Assembly: GCF_023554255.2 (NCBI RefSeq)
Contig: NZ_JAMJWD020000002.1
Location: forward strand, 248,001-312,000
Origin: Phyllobacterium sp. 21LDTY02-6
GTDB lineage: Bacteria; Pseudomonadota; Alphaproteobacteria; Rhizobiales; Rhizobiaceae
DNA: 64,000 nucleotides
Reading direction: 5' to 3'
A program made the position numbers and the translations under genes. Every line of letters starts with the position of its first letter. Position 1 is the stretch's first letter. Below are positions 25,263 to 34,278 of the stretch, one piece after another. The notes beneath the pieces are model-generated. The model saw nothing but the letters and a program-made list of their open reading frames with translations. It was not told where the DNA came from and made no database searches.

Positions 25263-27245
25263 TCAAACGCCGATCTTGCCGCCGCCCTGCTTGGTGATCG
25301 CAATCACCGAGGGGCGCACCGGCATGTCGTCCTTGAAATCGGGCCAGCGGGTGGAAAGGTCCTCGTAGTAGGAGGGACGGCCGAAGCCTTCCCAGTCTTC
25401 GCCGCCATCGCCCGGGTGCTGCACGGCAACCATCATCGTCGCCATATCCGGCAGCATCAGCGGTCCGCACATTTCAGCGCCGATCGGCACGCGGAAGAAC
25501 AGCTTCGACGTTGCGCGGGCTTCGCCCTCCGTATCCACTGCCCAAAGGCCATCGGTACGGCCCGTATCCTTCGGCGAGTTGCCGTCGGTCGAAACCCACA
25601 GGCGGCCATCGGCATCGACGGAGCAATTGTCCGGCATGCCGAACCAGCCATTCTTGCTGGTTTCGGTGGAAAAGGATGCGCCGACTTCGGCGACGGCCGG
25701 ATCACCGCATTTCAGCAGGACTTCCCATTTGCCCGAGGTAGCGGAAAAATCGCCATCGGCCTCGGCGATCTCGATGATGTGGCCAAAGGCATTCTTGGCG
25801 CGCGGATTGGCAGCGTCGACCTGGTCGTCCTTGCGCTTGGTATTGTTGGTCAGCATCACATAGACCTTGCCATTGACGGCGTTCGGCTCGATGTCCTCGG
25901 GCCGGTCCATCTTGGTCGCGCCGAGCAGATCTCCGGCGCGGCGCGTCTCGATCAGCACGTCGGCCTGCGATTCAAAGCCATTTTCGCCGGTGAGCGGGCC
26001 GTTGCCATGAACGAGCGGCAGCCATTCGATCGTGCCATCGGCGGCGAACCTGGCCACATAAAGCGTGCCGTCATCGAGCAGATCGAGATTGGCGCTGCGA
26101 TCATCCGGATTGAACTTGCCGCTGGTGACGAACTTATAGACATAGTCGAAGCGCTCGTCATCGCCGAGGTAGAAGACGACGCGCCCGTCCTTGGCCACGA
26201 TGGAGGCCGCGCCCTCATGCTTGAAACGGCCAAGCGCCGTGCGCTTCTTCGGTATGGAGTTCGGATCGTTCACATCCACCTCGACCACCCAGCCGAAGCG
26301 GTTGGCTTCATTCGGATCTTTGGAAAGATCGAAACGGTCGTGGAACTTGCCCCATTCATAGACGCCTTCCGGAACACCGAGACGCTTGTAATTGGCGGCC
26401 TCCTTGCTGCCCTCGGGCAGCGTGCCCATGAAGTAGCCGTGGATGTTTTCCTCGGCCATGACATAGGTGCCCCATGGCGTGACGCCGCCAGCGCAATTGT
26501 TGATCGTGCCAAAGACCTTTCGGCCCGATGGGTCGGCATTGGTCTTGACCCGATCATGGCCGGCGACCGGGCCCGAAAGCTGCATTTCCGTATTCGCGGT
26601 GATCCGGCGATTGAGCTTTCCGTCGCGCACGACCTGCCACTTGCCGCCTTCCTTGCGGATTTCAACCACGGTGCCGCCATGCGCCGCCATTTCGATGTCC
26701 ACGCGCTTCTTGTCGGCCGGCGCGACTTCGATCTTGCCTTCGACGACCTTGACGATGCCGGGGAACATCAGATGTTCATTCGTATATTCGTGATTGACGA
26801 CGAGCAGGCCGTGCTCGGACGAGCCTTCGAGCGGAATAAAGCCGACATAGTCGTTATTGTAGCCGAACTGCCTGGCCTGCGCCTCGGGCGTCTGGTTGGC
26901 GGGATCGAATTCCGGCGAATCGGCGAATAGCGCGTCGCCCCAACGCAGGAGCACGTCCGCATCATAACCGGCGGCCACATGGTGACCGGTATCGATGCCC
27001 GCCTCGACCTCTTCGAAGTTGAAGGCAGACTTGCCTTCGGCGCGGGCTTCATCGGCCATCATCAGCGCCATCGGGCTGACCGTGGCGGCGATCGCCGACA
27101 CTGCGAGCGAGCCCTTCAGGAAGCCGCGGCGCGAGAAACGCGTGGCGATCAACTCGCCCATCGTCGGATTCTCGGTCGGGTTCTGGCCCGGGCCGTCATT
27201 CTCCTCAAGGAGGCTCGTACGGAAAATCTGGCTGTGCTCGTTCAT
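25263..27245 (-). CDS. phoX: PhoX family alkaline phosphatase
   Basis: A 660-residue secreted phosphatase of the PhoX (DUF839) family, a calcium/iron enzyme that releases phosphate from organic esters in the periplasm. Residues 38-44 (SRRGFLK) followed by a hydrophobic stretch form a Tat signal, as expected because the enzyme is exported folded. Characteristic segments include LEGSSEHGLLVVNHEYTNEH, NNCAGGVTPWGTYVMAEEN and PDNCSVDADGRLWVSTDGN. A Pho box lies 70 bases upstream, pointing to control by PhoB under phosphate starvation. Confidence 0.92.
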   Translation of the reverse strand: MNEHSQIFRTSLLEENDGPGQNPTENPTMGELIATRFSRRGFLKGSLAVSAIAATVSPMALMMADEARAEGKSAFNFEEVEAGIDTGHHVAAGYDADVLLRWGDALFADSPEFDPANQTPEAQARQFGYNNDYVGFIPLEGSSEHGLLVVNHEYTNEHLMFPGIVKVVEGKIEVAPADKKRVDIEMAAHGGTVVEIRKEGGKWQVVRDGKLNRRITANTEMQLSGPVAGHDRVKTNADPSGRKVFGTINNCAGGVTPWGTYVMAEENIHGYFMGTLPEGSKEAANYKRLGVPEGVYEWGKFHDRFDLSKDPNEANRFGWVVEVDVNDPNSIPKKRTALGRFKHEGAASIVAKDGRVVFYLGDDERFDYVYKFVTSGKFNPDDRSANLDLLDDGTLYVARFAADGTIEWLPLVHGNGPLTGENGFESQADVLIETRRAGDLLGATKMDRPEDIEPNAVNGKVYVMLTNNTKRKDDQVDAANPRAKNAFGHIIEIAEADGDFSATSGKWEVLLKCGDPAVAEVGASFSTETSKNGWFGMPDNCSVDADGRLWVSTDGNSPKDTGRTDGLWAVDTEGEARATSKLFFRVPIGAEMCGPLMLPDMATMMVAVQHPGDGGEDWEGFGRPSYYEDLSTRWPDFKDDMPVRPSVIAITKQGGGKIGV

Positions 27246-27314
27246 GGTGCGACCTCTGGCTATGTGGCTGGGCTATGGATTAGAACCATTCCAGATGATC
27301 GCTAAAAGCTGTGC

Positions 27315-27332
27315 ATGACGGGCATATGACAA
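27315..27332 (-). promoter_or_regulatory. Pho box upstream of phoX
   Basis: Read on the minus strand the site is TTGTCAT-ATGC-CCGTCAT: two 7-base direct repeats separated by 4 bases, each matching six of seven positions of the PhoB consensus CTGTCAT-N4-CTGTCAT. It lies 70-87 bases upstream of the phoX start codon in the correct direction. Confidence 0.75.
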
Positions 27333-27402
27333 TCAGGCGAAATCCGGCAAAAGTGAATGCCGGCACGATGGAACCGAACCAGAGTCCTTGCCGAGTTGTC
27401 CG

Positions 27403-28386
27403 TCAGGCGGCGAGCAGCGCGCCATATTCGGCAAGATCGACATTGCCACCGGACAGGACGACGACGGCGGTGCGCCCCTTGATGTCCACCTCGCCGGAAG
27501 CCAGCGCCGCAAGGCCGACCGAACCGCCCGGCTCCACGACAAGCTTCAGATGTCTCGCGGCAAGACGCATCGCCTCGCGCACGGCGTCGTCCGATACTGC
27601 GATCGCCCCGGAAAGATTGCGCGCATTGATGGGGAATGTCAGGTTTCCCGGCTGCGGCGTGAGGATCGCATCGCAGATCGAGCGACGACCCGCATCATTG
27701 GCGACGATGCGGCCCGCGATCAGCGAACGGCGCAGATCGTCGAAATGCTCCGGCTCGGCGCCCCAGATCCGCGTCGCCGGCGAATGCGCCTTGACCGCGA
27801 CGGAGACGCCGCTGATCAGCCCGCCACCGCCAGCGGGTGCGAAGAGATCGTCGATGACGAGGCCTTCCGCCGCCGCTTCGCGGACGATCTCGAGGCCGAT
27901 CGTTCCCTGGCCGGCGATGATATGCGGATCGTCGAAGGGCGGGACAAGAACCATGCCGCGTTCCACGAAAGGCGCGGCTACCGTCTCGCGCTTCTCGGTA
28001 TAGCGATCGAAGAAGACCACCTCGGCGCCATAGGCGCGTGTGCTGGCGATCTTCGCCTCCGGCGCATCCTTGGGCATGACGATCACCGCCTTTATCCCGA
28101 ACAGGGCGGCTGAACTCGCCACGCCCTGGGCATGGTTGCCAGAAGAAAAGGCGACGATGCCGCGCTGTCGTTCTTCGGCGGTGAACTGGCTGATGCGATT
28201 ATAGGCGCCGCGGAACTTGAAGGAGCCGGTACGCTGCAGGCATTCGGGCTTGAACAGGATGCGACCACCGAATTGCTGGTTCAGAACGGGCGATTCGATG
28301 AAGGAAGTCCGCCTGATCTGGCCGTGGAGCCTTTCGGCTGCCGCCTCGATATCCGCCATGTCGACCGTCGTCGCTTGAGCATCCAT
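27403..28386 (-). CDS. Threonine/serine dehydratase (PLP-dependent, no ACT domain)
   Basis: A 327-residue fold-type II PLP enzyme. The cofactor Lys57 is in TGSFKFRGAYNRI, and the phosphate-binding Gly loop is APAGGGGLISGV. It lacks the C-terminal regulatory domain of biosynthetic IlvA (about 510 residues), so a catabolic threonine ammonia-lyase or serine racemase-like activity is more likely. It stands between phoX and the HAD gene on the same strand, about 90 bases from the latter; no pathway partner is evident. Confidence 0.85.
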   Translation of the reverse strand: MDAQATTVDMADIEAAAERLHGQIRRTSFIESPVLNQQFGGRILFKPECLQRTGSFKFRGAYNRISQFTAEERQRGIVAFSSGNHAQGVASSAALFGIKAVIVMPKDAPEAKIASTRAYGAEVVFFDRYTEKRETVAAPFVERGMVLVPPFDDPHIIAGQGTIGLEIVREAAAEGLVIDDLFAPAGGGGLISGVSVAVKAHSPATRIWGAEPEHFDDLRRSLIAGRIVANDAGRRSICDAILTPQPGNLTFPINARNLSGAIAVSDDAVREAMRLAARHLKLVVEPGGSVGLAALASGEVDIKGRTAVVVLSGGNVDLAEYGALLAA

Positions 28387-28475
28387 GCTGTTGTCTCCTG
28401 TCGCGTCGCAAGCTTGATAGCACCGCGGCGCGAGGGAGACACGCCAAACCTTGTCATCATGGCAATTGCCGGCAA

Positions 28476-29207
28476 TCAGCCGTCGGAGCGTTTTGCGAAG
28501 AAGGCCGGGAGTTCGGCGATGGAGCCGAGGATGACGTCGCTCAGATGCGCCAGATCGTCCAGCGTGCTATTGCCGGACAGGACGCCGATCGCGAGGCCCG
28601 CACCGGCGGCATGGGCCATTTCAAGATCATGCGCATTGTCGCCGACCATGGCGATCTTCCGCGGCGGCAGTCCGGTCTTTTCGGCGAAAAGATGCAGCTG
28701 GTCCGCATAGGGCTTCGCCCGCAGCACCGAGTCATAGCCGATGATCACGGAAAACAGATGCGACAGGCCGAGCGCCGTCGCAGTGGCGCGGGCTCCGGCC
28801 TCGGAATCATTGGTGGCGATGCCGAGCACATAGCCCTGCGCGGCGAGAGCCTCCAGCGTCGCCTGAAGCCCGTCGATGCCCACAGCGCGCGACGATCCTT
28901 CCTTGACCGTATAATCATCATATTCGCGGATCAGCCGGCGCTTTTCCTCAAGCGAAAGCTCCGGGTGCCAAAGATCGACGATATCGTTGATCGTGCCTGC
29001 CGCCACCACCGATCCGCCGCGAAACTTCTTCATCTCCCAATCATAGCCGCCGGCTTCGATAAGCTGGCGGGCGCGCGCATCGTCGCCACCGGCGGCAAGG
29101 CCCGCCAGTTCCATGGTGATGCCGAACCAGGTGCGGTTGAAATCGATGAGCGTGCCATCCTTGTCGAAGAGAATGCCGCCTATCTCGCGTGGTTCGACCT
29201 TGCCCAT
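28476..29207 (-). CDS. HAD hydrolase, phosphoglycolate-phosphatase-like
   Basis: A 243-residue HAD phosphatase. Motif I is LFDKDGTLIDFNRTW, with the DxDGT nucleophile; motif II is IATNDS; motif III is the Lys in RAKPYADQL; motif IV is AMVGDNAHDLEMA. A helical cap lies between motifs I and II. It resembles Gph but the substrate is open. The start overlaps the stop of the deacylase gene by one base (TGATG), so translation is coupled. Confidence 0.82.
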   Translation of the reverse strand: MGKVEPREIGGILFDKDGTLIDFNRTWFGITMELAGLAAGGDDARARQLIEAGGYDWEMKKFRGGSVVAAGTINDIVDLWHPELSLEEKRRLIREYDDYTVKEGSSRAVGIDGLQATLEALAAQGYVLGIATNDSEAGARATATALGLSHLFSVIIGYDSVLRAKPYADQLHLFAEKTGLPPRKIAMVGDNAHDLEMAHAAGAGLAIGVLSGNSTLDDLAHLSDVILGSIAELPAFFAKRSDG

Positions 29208-30265
29208 CAGGATTCCAGCGAACCCGGACGGGCACCGTCGGACCGGCGGCTGCCGAGAAGCTTCATCAGGTCGTCGCCGCGCCGGATATAGCGACTGCTG
29301 CGCCGCGTCAGGATGCGCCCTGCCTGCGGCGCCGCAAGGGTGATGTCCCCGGATGGATCGCCGGGGATGGTGACCACGGTGACGAGCTTGTCGCCCTCCT
29401 GTACCTCGGCGCCGATATCGACATGGAAGAGGATCATGCCGCCGCGGGGCGCGCGGATCATCTCGACATTTTCAAGCGGGACGACCGGGCCGGCAAAATT
29501 CCTTTCGAGCCTGGTATTGTCGTCGCGCACGACACCGCGATGCACGAGATATTTGTAAAGGCCGGCAGCATCCGCCTTTCCCGTATCGATATCGACGTCG
29601 GCGAGGCCGCGGAACTCAACCGTCGTCACCGCGCGCTTCCTGCGTTCCTCGTCGGGCAGGTGCAGCACGGGATGGGCACAGGCCTCCTCGAAGGCGGCAT
29701 CAGCCGTGCTGTCCCACGAAAGTATCGCCGTGGAGCCGAGCGCGGAGGCAAGATCATACATTTCCGGAAGGAAGGCCTGGTGGATATAGAGATAGTTCTC
29801 GCTTTCATCGTCACAGTGGAGATCGAGCACGATCTCGTGTGGCAGGGCAAGGCGAAGCAATTGCGCCTTCAACCGCTCCGCAAGCGGCTTCGGCGCGTCG
29901 GGCGCGATGAGCGAGGACGTGTCGAGACTGTCGAGAAGCGGGAACGAGCGGTTGAAATTCGTGCTTGAGAAGAATTCGAAGCGGCCGAGATGCTGATGCG
30001 CCAGCCATTGCGCCGAGCCGATCGGATTGGCTTGCGGTACAATGGTGATGCTGCCCTCCACCCGGCCATCCGCTTCGGCCTGCTGGAGCATGGGCAGGAG
30101 GAAATGCAGCGCCGCCTGGCCAGGCAGTTCCGCGCCGTGCAGGGACGACTGGAGGTAGGCCGATGGCGCCGCGCTCCCCGCCTTGCCTTCGAAGCGCAGA
30201 ACGCGCAGCTCTATCTCATTGCCGGGCACATCGCCCGCCAGCTTGATCATCTCGGTTTTCATCAT
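29207..30265 (-). CDS. Succinylglutamate desuccinylase/aspartoacylase-family zinc deacylase
   Basis: A 352-residue M14-like zinc hydrolase (AstE/AspA family). Zinc ligands are visible as HGAE in SLHGAELPGQAALHF and the later His in LDLHCDDESENY; a C-terminal part (AGRILTRR) has a barrel-like fold as in family members that bind N-acyl substrates. Predicted reaction is removal of an acyl group from an amino acid or related amide. It is the first gene of a two-gene unit with the HAD phosphatase. Confidence 0.82.
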   Translation of the reverse strand: MMKTEMIKLAGDVPGNEIELRVLRFEGKAGSAAPSAYLQSSLHGAELPGQAALHFLLPMLQQAEADGRVEGSITIVPQANPIGSAQWLAHQHLGRFEFFSSTNFNRSFPLLDSLDTSSLIAPDAPKPLAERLKAQLLRLALPHEIVLDLHCDDESENYLYIHQAFLPEMYDLASALGSTAILSWDSTADAAFEEACAHPVLHLPDEERRKRAVTTVEFRGLADVDIDTGKADAAGLYKYLVHRGVVRDDNTRLERNFAGPVVPLENVEMIRAPRGGMILFHVDIGAEVQEGDKLVTVVTIPGDPSGDITLAAPQAGRILTRRSSRYIRRGDDLMKLLGSRRSDGARPGSLES

Positions 30266-30301
30266 GCTCTTTCCATAATTCCTGCCAGGCCCTAAATAGG
30301 C

Positions 30302-31954
30302 TTAAATGCCGCGCCGCTTGCGAAGATGCGCGACAAGTCCTTGCGTGGAAGCGTCCTTGTCCCCGGCACTCGCATCGCCGGCGACGACCGGCAACAATTC
30401 CGTCGCCAGTTCCTTGCCGAGTTCGACTCCCCATTGATCGAAGGCGTTGATGCCGTAAAGCTGGGCCTCGATAAAAACACGGTGCTCATAGAGCGCGATC
30501 AGGCGGCCCAGCGCAAACGGGTCGAGCTTGTCATGGACGATGGTTATCGACGGCCGGTTGCCGGAGAAGACGCGGTGCGGCGCAATGCGGTTGACCTCGG
30601 CGCGCGGCATGTCCTTCGCCGCCAGCTGGGCCTTTGCCTCTTCGAGCGTACGGCCCTTCATCAGGGCTTCCGACTGGGCGAGGCAATTGGCGAGCAGCAT
30701 CTGATGCTGATTGTCGAGATCCGGTTCGTGCCCGTTGGCGGCTACGATGAACTCTACCGGTATGACATCCGTCCCCTGGTGGAGCAGCTGGAAAAAGGCA
30801 TGCTGGCCGTTGGTGCCGGGTTCTCCCCAGACGACGGGACCGGTGGGGCCGGAAGCCGGCTTGCCGGCAAGGGTGACGCTCTTGCCGTTCGATTCCATGT
30901 CGAGCTGCTGCAGATAGGCAGGCAAGCGCCCAAGGCGCTGGTCATAGGGAATGACGGCGCGGCTGGTATAGCCGGAAATGGCGCGGTGCCAATAGCCGAC
31001 CAGGCCGAGCATGAACGGAAGATTCTCGGCCGGCGCAGCCTTGCGGAAATGTTCGTCCATGGCGTGGGCGCCGTCGAGGAAGCGGCCGAAATTCTCTGGA
31101 CCGATGGCGATCATCACCGGCAGGCCGATGGCCGACCAGACCGAATAGCGGCCGCCGACCCAGTCCCAGAACCCGAAGATGCGATCGGAGGGAATACCAA
31201 AGGCATCGACCTTGTCGAGCGCAGTGGAGACCGCGGCGAAGTGTATTGCGACGGCCTTCTCGCCAAGTGCGTCGGCGATCCATTTGCGCGCCGCCTTGGC
31301 ATTGGTGATCGTCTCGATGGTCGTGAAGGTCTTGGATGCGATGATGAAGAGCGTCGTCGCCGGGTTGAGGCCGGCTATCGTATCGGCGATATCGGCGCCG
31401 TCGATATTTGACACGAAATGAAGCTTCGGCCCGTCATGATAGGGCGACAGGGCCTTGGTGGCCATGGCGGGGCCAAGATCCGAGCCGCCAATGCCGATAT
31501 TGACGACATCGGTGATCGGCTTGCCTTTCGCTCCCTTCGTTTCGCCGGAGCGCAGCCCATCGGCAAAAGCTGCCATGCGCGACAGGACATCGCCGACGTC
31601 CGGCATCACATCCTTGCCGTCGACCTTGATAGCGCGGCCCGAACGATTGCGAAGAGCGATGTGCAGCACGGCGCGGCCCTCGGTCATATTGATGGCCTCG
31701 CCGGCGAACATGGCGTCGCGCCGCTTCTCCACACCAGCAGCCTTTGCCAGTTGCAGCAGCAGCGCCAGCGTCTCGTCGTTGACCAGGCATTTCGACCAGT
31801 CGAGCAGAAGATCGTCGAGCGCGAGTGAATAGCGCGAGAACCGCTTCTTGTCCGAGGCAAAGACTTCGCGCATGTTTTTCGGTGCACCGCTCTTCCGGTG
31901 GGCTTTCAATGCCTGGACCGCACGCTTGATATCGCTCGCTTGCTCCGACGCCAT
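30302..31954 (-). CDS. pgi: Glucose-6-phosphate isomerase
   Basis: A 550-residue enzyme interconverting glucose 6-phosphate and fructose 6-phosphate. Family signatures are [36 protein letters not shown] (phosphate binding) and [14 protein letters not shown] (PGI signature). Length and motifs fit the standard bacterial enzyme. It is divergent from the CoxG-like gene with a 138-base intergenic region and is likely monocistronic. Confidence 0.97.
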   Translation of the reverse strand: MASEQASDIKRAVQALKAHRKSGAPKNMREVFASDKKRFSRYSLALDDLLLDWSKCLVNDETLALLLQLAKAAGVEKRRDAMFAGEAINMTEGRAVLHIALRNRSGRAIKVDGKDVMPDVGDVLSRMAAFADGLRSGETKGAKGKPITDVVNIGIGGSDLGPAMATKALSPYHDGPKLHFVSNIDGADIADTIAGLNPATTLFIIASKTFTTIETITNAKAARKWIADALGEKAVAIHFAAVSTALDKVDAFGIPSDRIFGFWDWVGGRYSVWSAIGLPVMIAIGPENFGRFLDGAHAMDEHFRKAAPAENLPFMLGLVGYWHRAISGYTSRAVIPYDQRLGRLPAYLQQLDMESNGKSVTLAGKPASGPTGPVVWGEPGTNGQHAFFQLLHQGTDVIPVEFIVAANGHEPDLDNQHQMLLANCLAQSEALMKGRTLEEAKAQLAAKDMPRAEVNRIAPHRVFSGNRPSITIVHDKLDPFALGRLIALYEHRVFIEAQLYGINAFDQWGVELGKELATELLPVVAGDASAGDKDASTQGLVAHLRKRRGI

Positions 31955-32092
31955 GATTAATCTCCTGAGGATGGGGGATGTCCGAATATGGGGGAACCTG
32001 CCACCAGAACCGTTTCAGTTCAATCTGACAAAGGTAGAATATATTGAAATTCCGCGATAGACGATGCTGGAGCGAAGGCAGGAAGGCTGAAC

Positions 32093-32563
32093 ATGAATCT
32101 GACCGGAGAAGAATGGATAGCCGCGCCGCGCCACGAGGTATGGGATGCGCTCAACGATGCCGATGTGCTGAAAGCCTGCATTCCCGGCTGCGAGCAGCTC
32201 GATTGGGTCAGCGATACGGAACTCGAAGCGACACTGGCGGTTAAGCTCGGACTTATCAAGCCCCGGTTCAGCGGCGCGATATATCTCAGCAATCTGAACC
32301 CGCCATTCTCCTATACGATCAGCTGCGAGGGCAAGGGCAGCATCGCCGGCATTGCCCGCGGCGGCGCCGATGTGACGCTGCTGGACGAAGGCGCGCGGAC
32401 ACGGCTCGTCTACGAGGTGCATGCGGATGTCGGCGGCAAGATCGCCAAATATGGCAGTTCACTGATATCCTCGACCGCACGACGCATCTCGACCCGCTTC
32501 TTCGAACGGTTCAACGAGACCGTATCCGCCGCGACCCCCGGCACGGAAGGCTTGTCGCAATAG
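32093..32563 (+). CDS. CoxG-like SRPBCC family protein
   Basis: A 156-residue protein matching the carbon-monoxide-dehydrogenase subunit G/SRPBCC group: start MNLTGEEWIAAPRHEVWDALND, centre GCEQLDWVSDTELEATLAVKLG, and YEVHADVGGKIAKYGSSLI near the end. CoxG-type proteins bind to the membrane and help molybdenum-hydroxylase systems, but no such genes are nearby, so the role is uncertain. It is 87 bases upstream of the GMC oxidoreductase gene and may share its transcript. Confidence 0.82.
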   Translation: MNLTGEEWIAAPRHEVWDALNDADVLKACIPGCEQLDWVSDTELEATLAVKLGLIKPRFSGAIYLSNLNPPFSYTISCEGKGSIAGIARGGADVTLLDEGARTRLVYEVHADVGGKIAKYGSSLISSTARRISTRFFERFNETVSAATPGTEGLSQ

Positions 32564-32650
32564 TCACAGGCGGTGGCGGAAAGCCGTTTGGGAAACCGGC
32601 AGGCATAGCGGATATGCTGGGCGCACACAGACAGGCGGCCAGGTCGGGCA

Positions 32651-34264
32651 ATGCAGGATTTCGATTTCATCATCATAGGGGCCGGGTCCGCCGGATCGGT
32701 CATGGCCGACCGGCTTTCCGCCAATGGCCGTCACAGCGTGCTCGTCCTCGAAGCCGGGGGCAGCGACCGCCGCTTCTACGTGACGATGCCGCTCGGCTAC
32801 GGCAAGACGTTCTATGACCGGTCGATCAACTGGATGTACCGGGCGGAACCGGACCCCGGGCTGGCCGGCAATGCCGACTACTGGCCACGCGGCAAGGTCC
32901 TCGGCGGCTCGAGTTCCATCAATGCCATGGTCTATGTCCGGGGCGCGGCGCAGGATTTCGACGAATGGCGCGACCGGGGCAATCCCGGCTGGGGCTATGC
33001 TGATGTCGAGCCGGTCTTCCGCTCCATCGAGAATCACGAAGGGCCGGCGACCAGCCTCGGGCGCGGCGGCCCGCTGACCATTACCGACAGTTCACGGCTG
33101 TTCCATCCGCTTGCCAACCGCATGATCGAGGCGGCGCAGGAGGCGGGGCTCGCCTATAATGGCGATTTCAACGGTGCGTCGCAGGAGGGTGTCGGACCGT
33201 TTCAATTGACGACCGGCAATGGTCGCCGCATGTCCGCGGCGCGGGCCTTCCTGCGTCCCGCGATGAAGCGGCCGAATGTGACGGTGCTCGCCAATGCTCT
33301 GGTGACGCGCATCGTATTCGACGGAAAAAGAGCCAGCGCCGTCGAGTTTACCCGCCGCGGCAGCCGGCAGCAGGTGCGCGCTGCCAAGGAGATCATCCTT
33401 TGCGGCGGCTCGGTCAACACGCCGCAACTCCTGGAGCTCTCGGGCATTGGCGATCCGGCGGTCCTCGGGCGCTGCGGCGTTCCGGTTGTTCACGCCAACA
33501 ACAATGTCGGCGAGCACCTGCAGGACCATCTCGGCATCAATTATACCTACCGGGCGAACACTCCCTCGCTCAACGAGCTTCTGAGGCCGTGGTGGGGCAA
33601 GATGCGGGCAGGCCTGCATTATCTCCTGCTGCGCTCGGGCCCGCTCTCGATCAGCATGAACCAGGGCGGCGGGTTCTTTCGCACGGACCCATCGCGCAAC
33701 CGGCCGAACATGCAGCTGTACTTCCAGGCATTCTCGACACTCGTGCCGAAGAATGGCGAGCGGCCCATTCTCACGCCCGATCCCTGGCCCGGCTTCTCGA
33801 TCGGGCTCTCCAATTGCCGCCCGACCAGCACCGGCAGCATCCACATCCGCTCCTCCGAACCATCGGAGCAGCCCCGCATCGTGCCGAATGCCTTTTCCAC
33901 CGATCATGACGTGGCGGAGATGCTGGATGCGGTCAAGTTCCTGCGCAGGATCGCGGCGACACCGACCATGAGCAAGCTGATCGTCGAGGAGCTGCTGCCG
34001 GGCGCCGCCTGCCGCAGCGACCAGGAATTGATCGCGGATTTCCGCAAGCGGAGCGGAACGGTCTATCACCCCGTCTCAACCTGCCGCATGGGCCCCGATC
34101 CGCTGCAATCGGTGGTTGATCCGCGCCTGCGCGTCCACGGGATCGGCGGCCTGCGCGTAGCGGATTGCTCCATCTTCCCGAACATGATTTCAGGCAATAC
34201 CAATGCCGCCGCGATGATGGTCGGTGCCAAGGCGGCGGAGCTGATCCTCGCGGACCACAACTGA
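32651..34264 (+). CDS. GMC-family FAD oxidoreductase (choline/alcohol dehydrogenase-like)
   Basis: A 537-residue flavoprotein. The FAD dinucleotide motif is IIGAGSAGSVMADRL at residues 6-20, with the ribose-binding VLVLEAGG. GMC signature 1 is near RGKVLGGSSSINAMVYVRG, signature 2 near GSVNTPQLLELSGIG. The catalytic His is in YHPVSTCRMG and the Asn/His-equivalent in SGNTNAAAMMVG. Substrates of close relatives include choline, polyethylene glycol and other alcohols; no betaine genes are adjacent, so specificity is open. Confidence 0.9.
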   Translation: MQDFDFIIIGAGSAGSVMADRLSANGRHSVLVLEAGGSDRRFYVTMPLGYGKTFYDRSINWMYRAEPDPGLAGNADYWPRGKVLGGSSSINAMVYVRGAAQDFDEWRDRGNPGWGYADVEPVFRSIENHEGPATSLGRGGPLTITDSSRLFHPLANRMIEAAQEAGLAYNGDFNGASQEGVGPFQLTTGNGRRMSAARAFLRPAMKRPNVTVLANALVTRIVFDGKRASAVEFTRRGSRQQVRAAKEIILCGGSVNTPQLLELSGIGDPAVLGRCGVPVVHANNNVGEHLQDHLGINYTYRANTPSLNELLRPWWGKMRAGLHYLLLRSGPLSISMNQGGGFFRTDPSRNRPNMQLYFQAFSTLVPKNGERPILTPDPWPGFSIGLSNCRPTSTGSIHIRSSEPSEQPRIVPNAFSTDHDVAEMLDAVKFLRRIAATPTMSKLIVEELLPGAACRSDQELIADFRKRSGTVYHPVSTCRMGPDPLQSVVDPRLRVHGIGGLRVADCSIFPNMISGNTNAAAMMVGAKAAELILADHN

Positions 34265-34278
34265 TCCTGATCCCGCAA

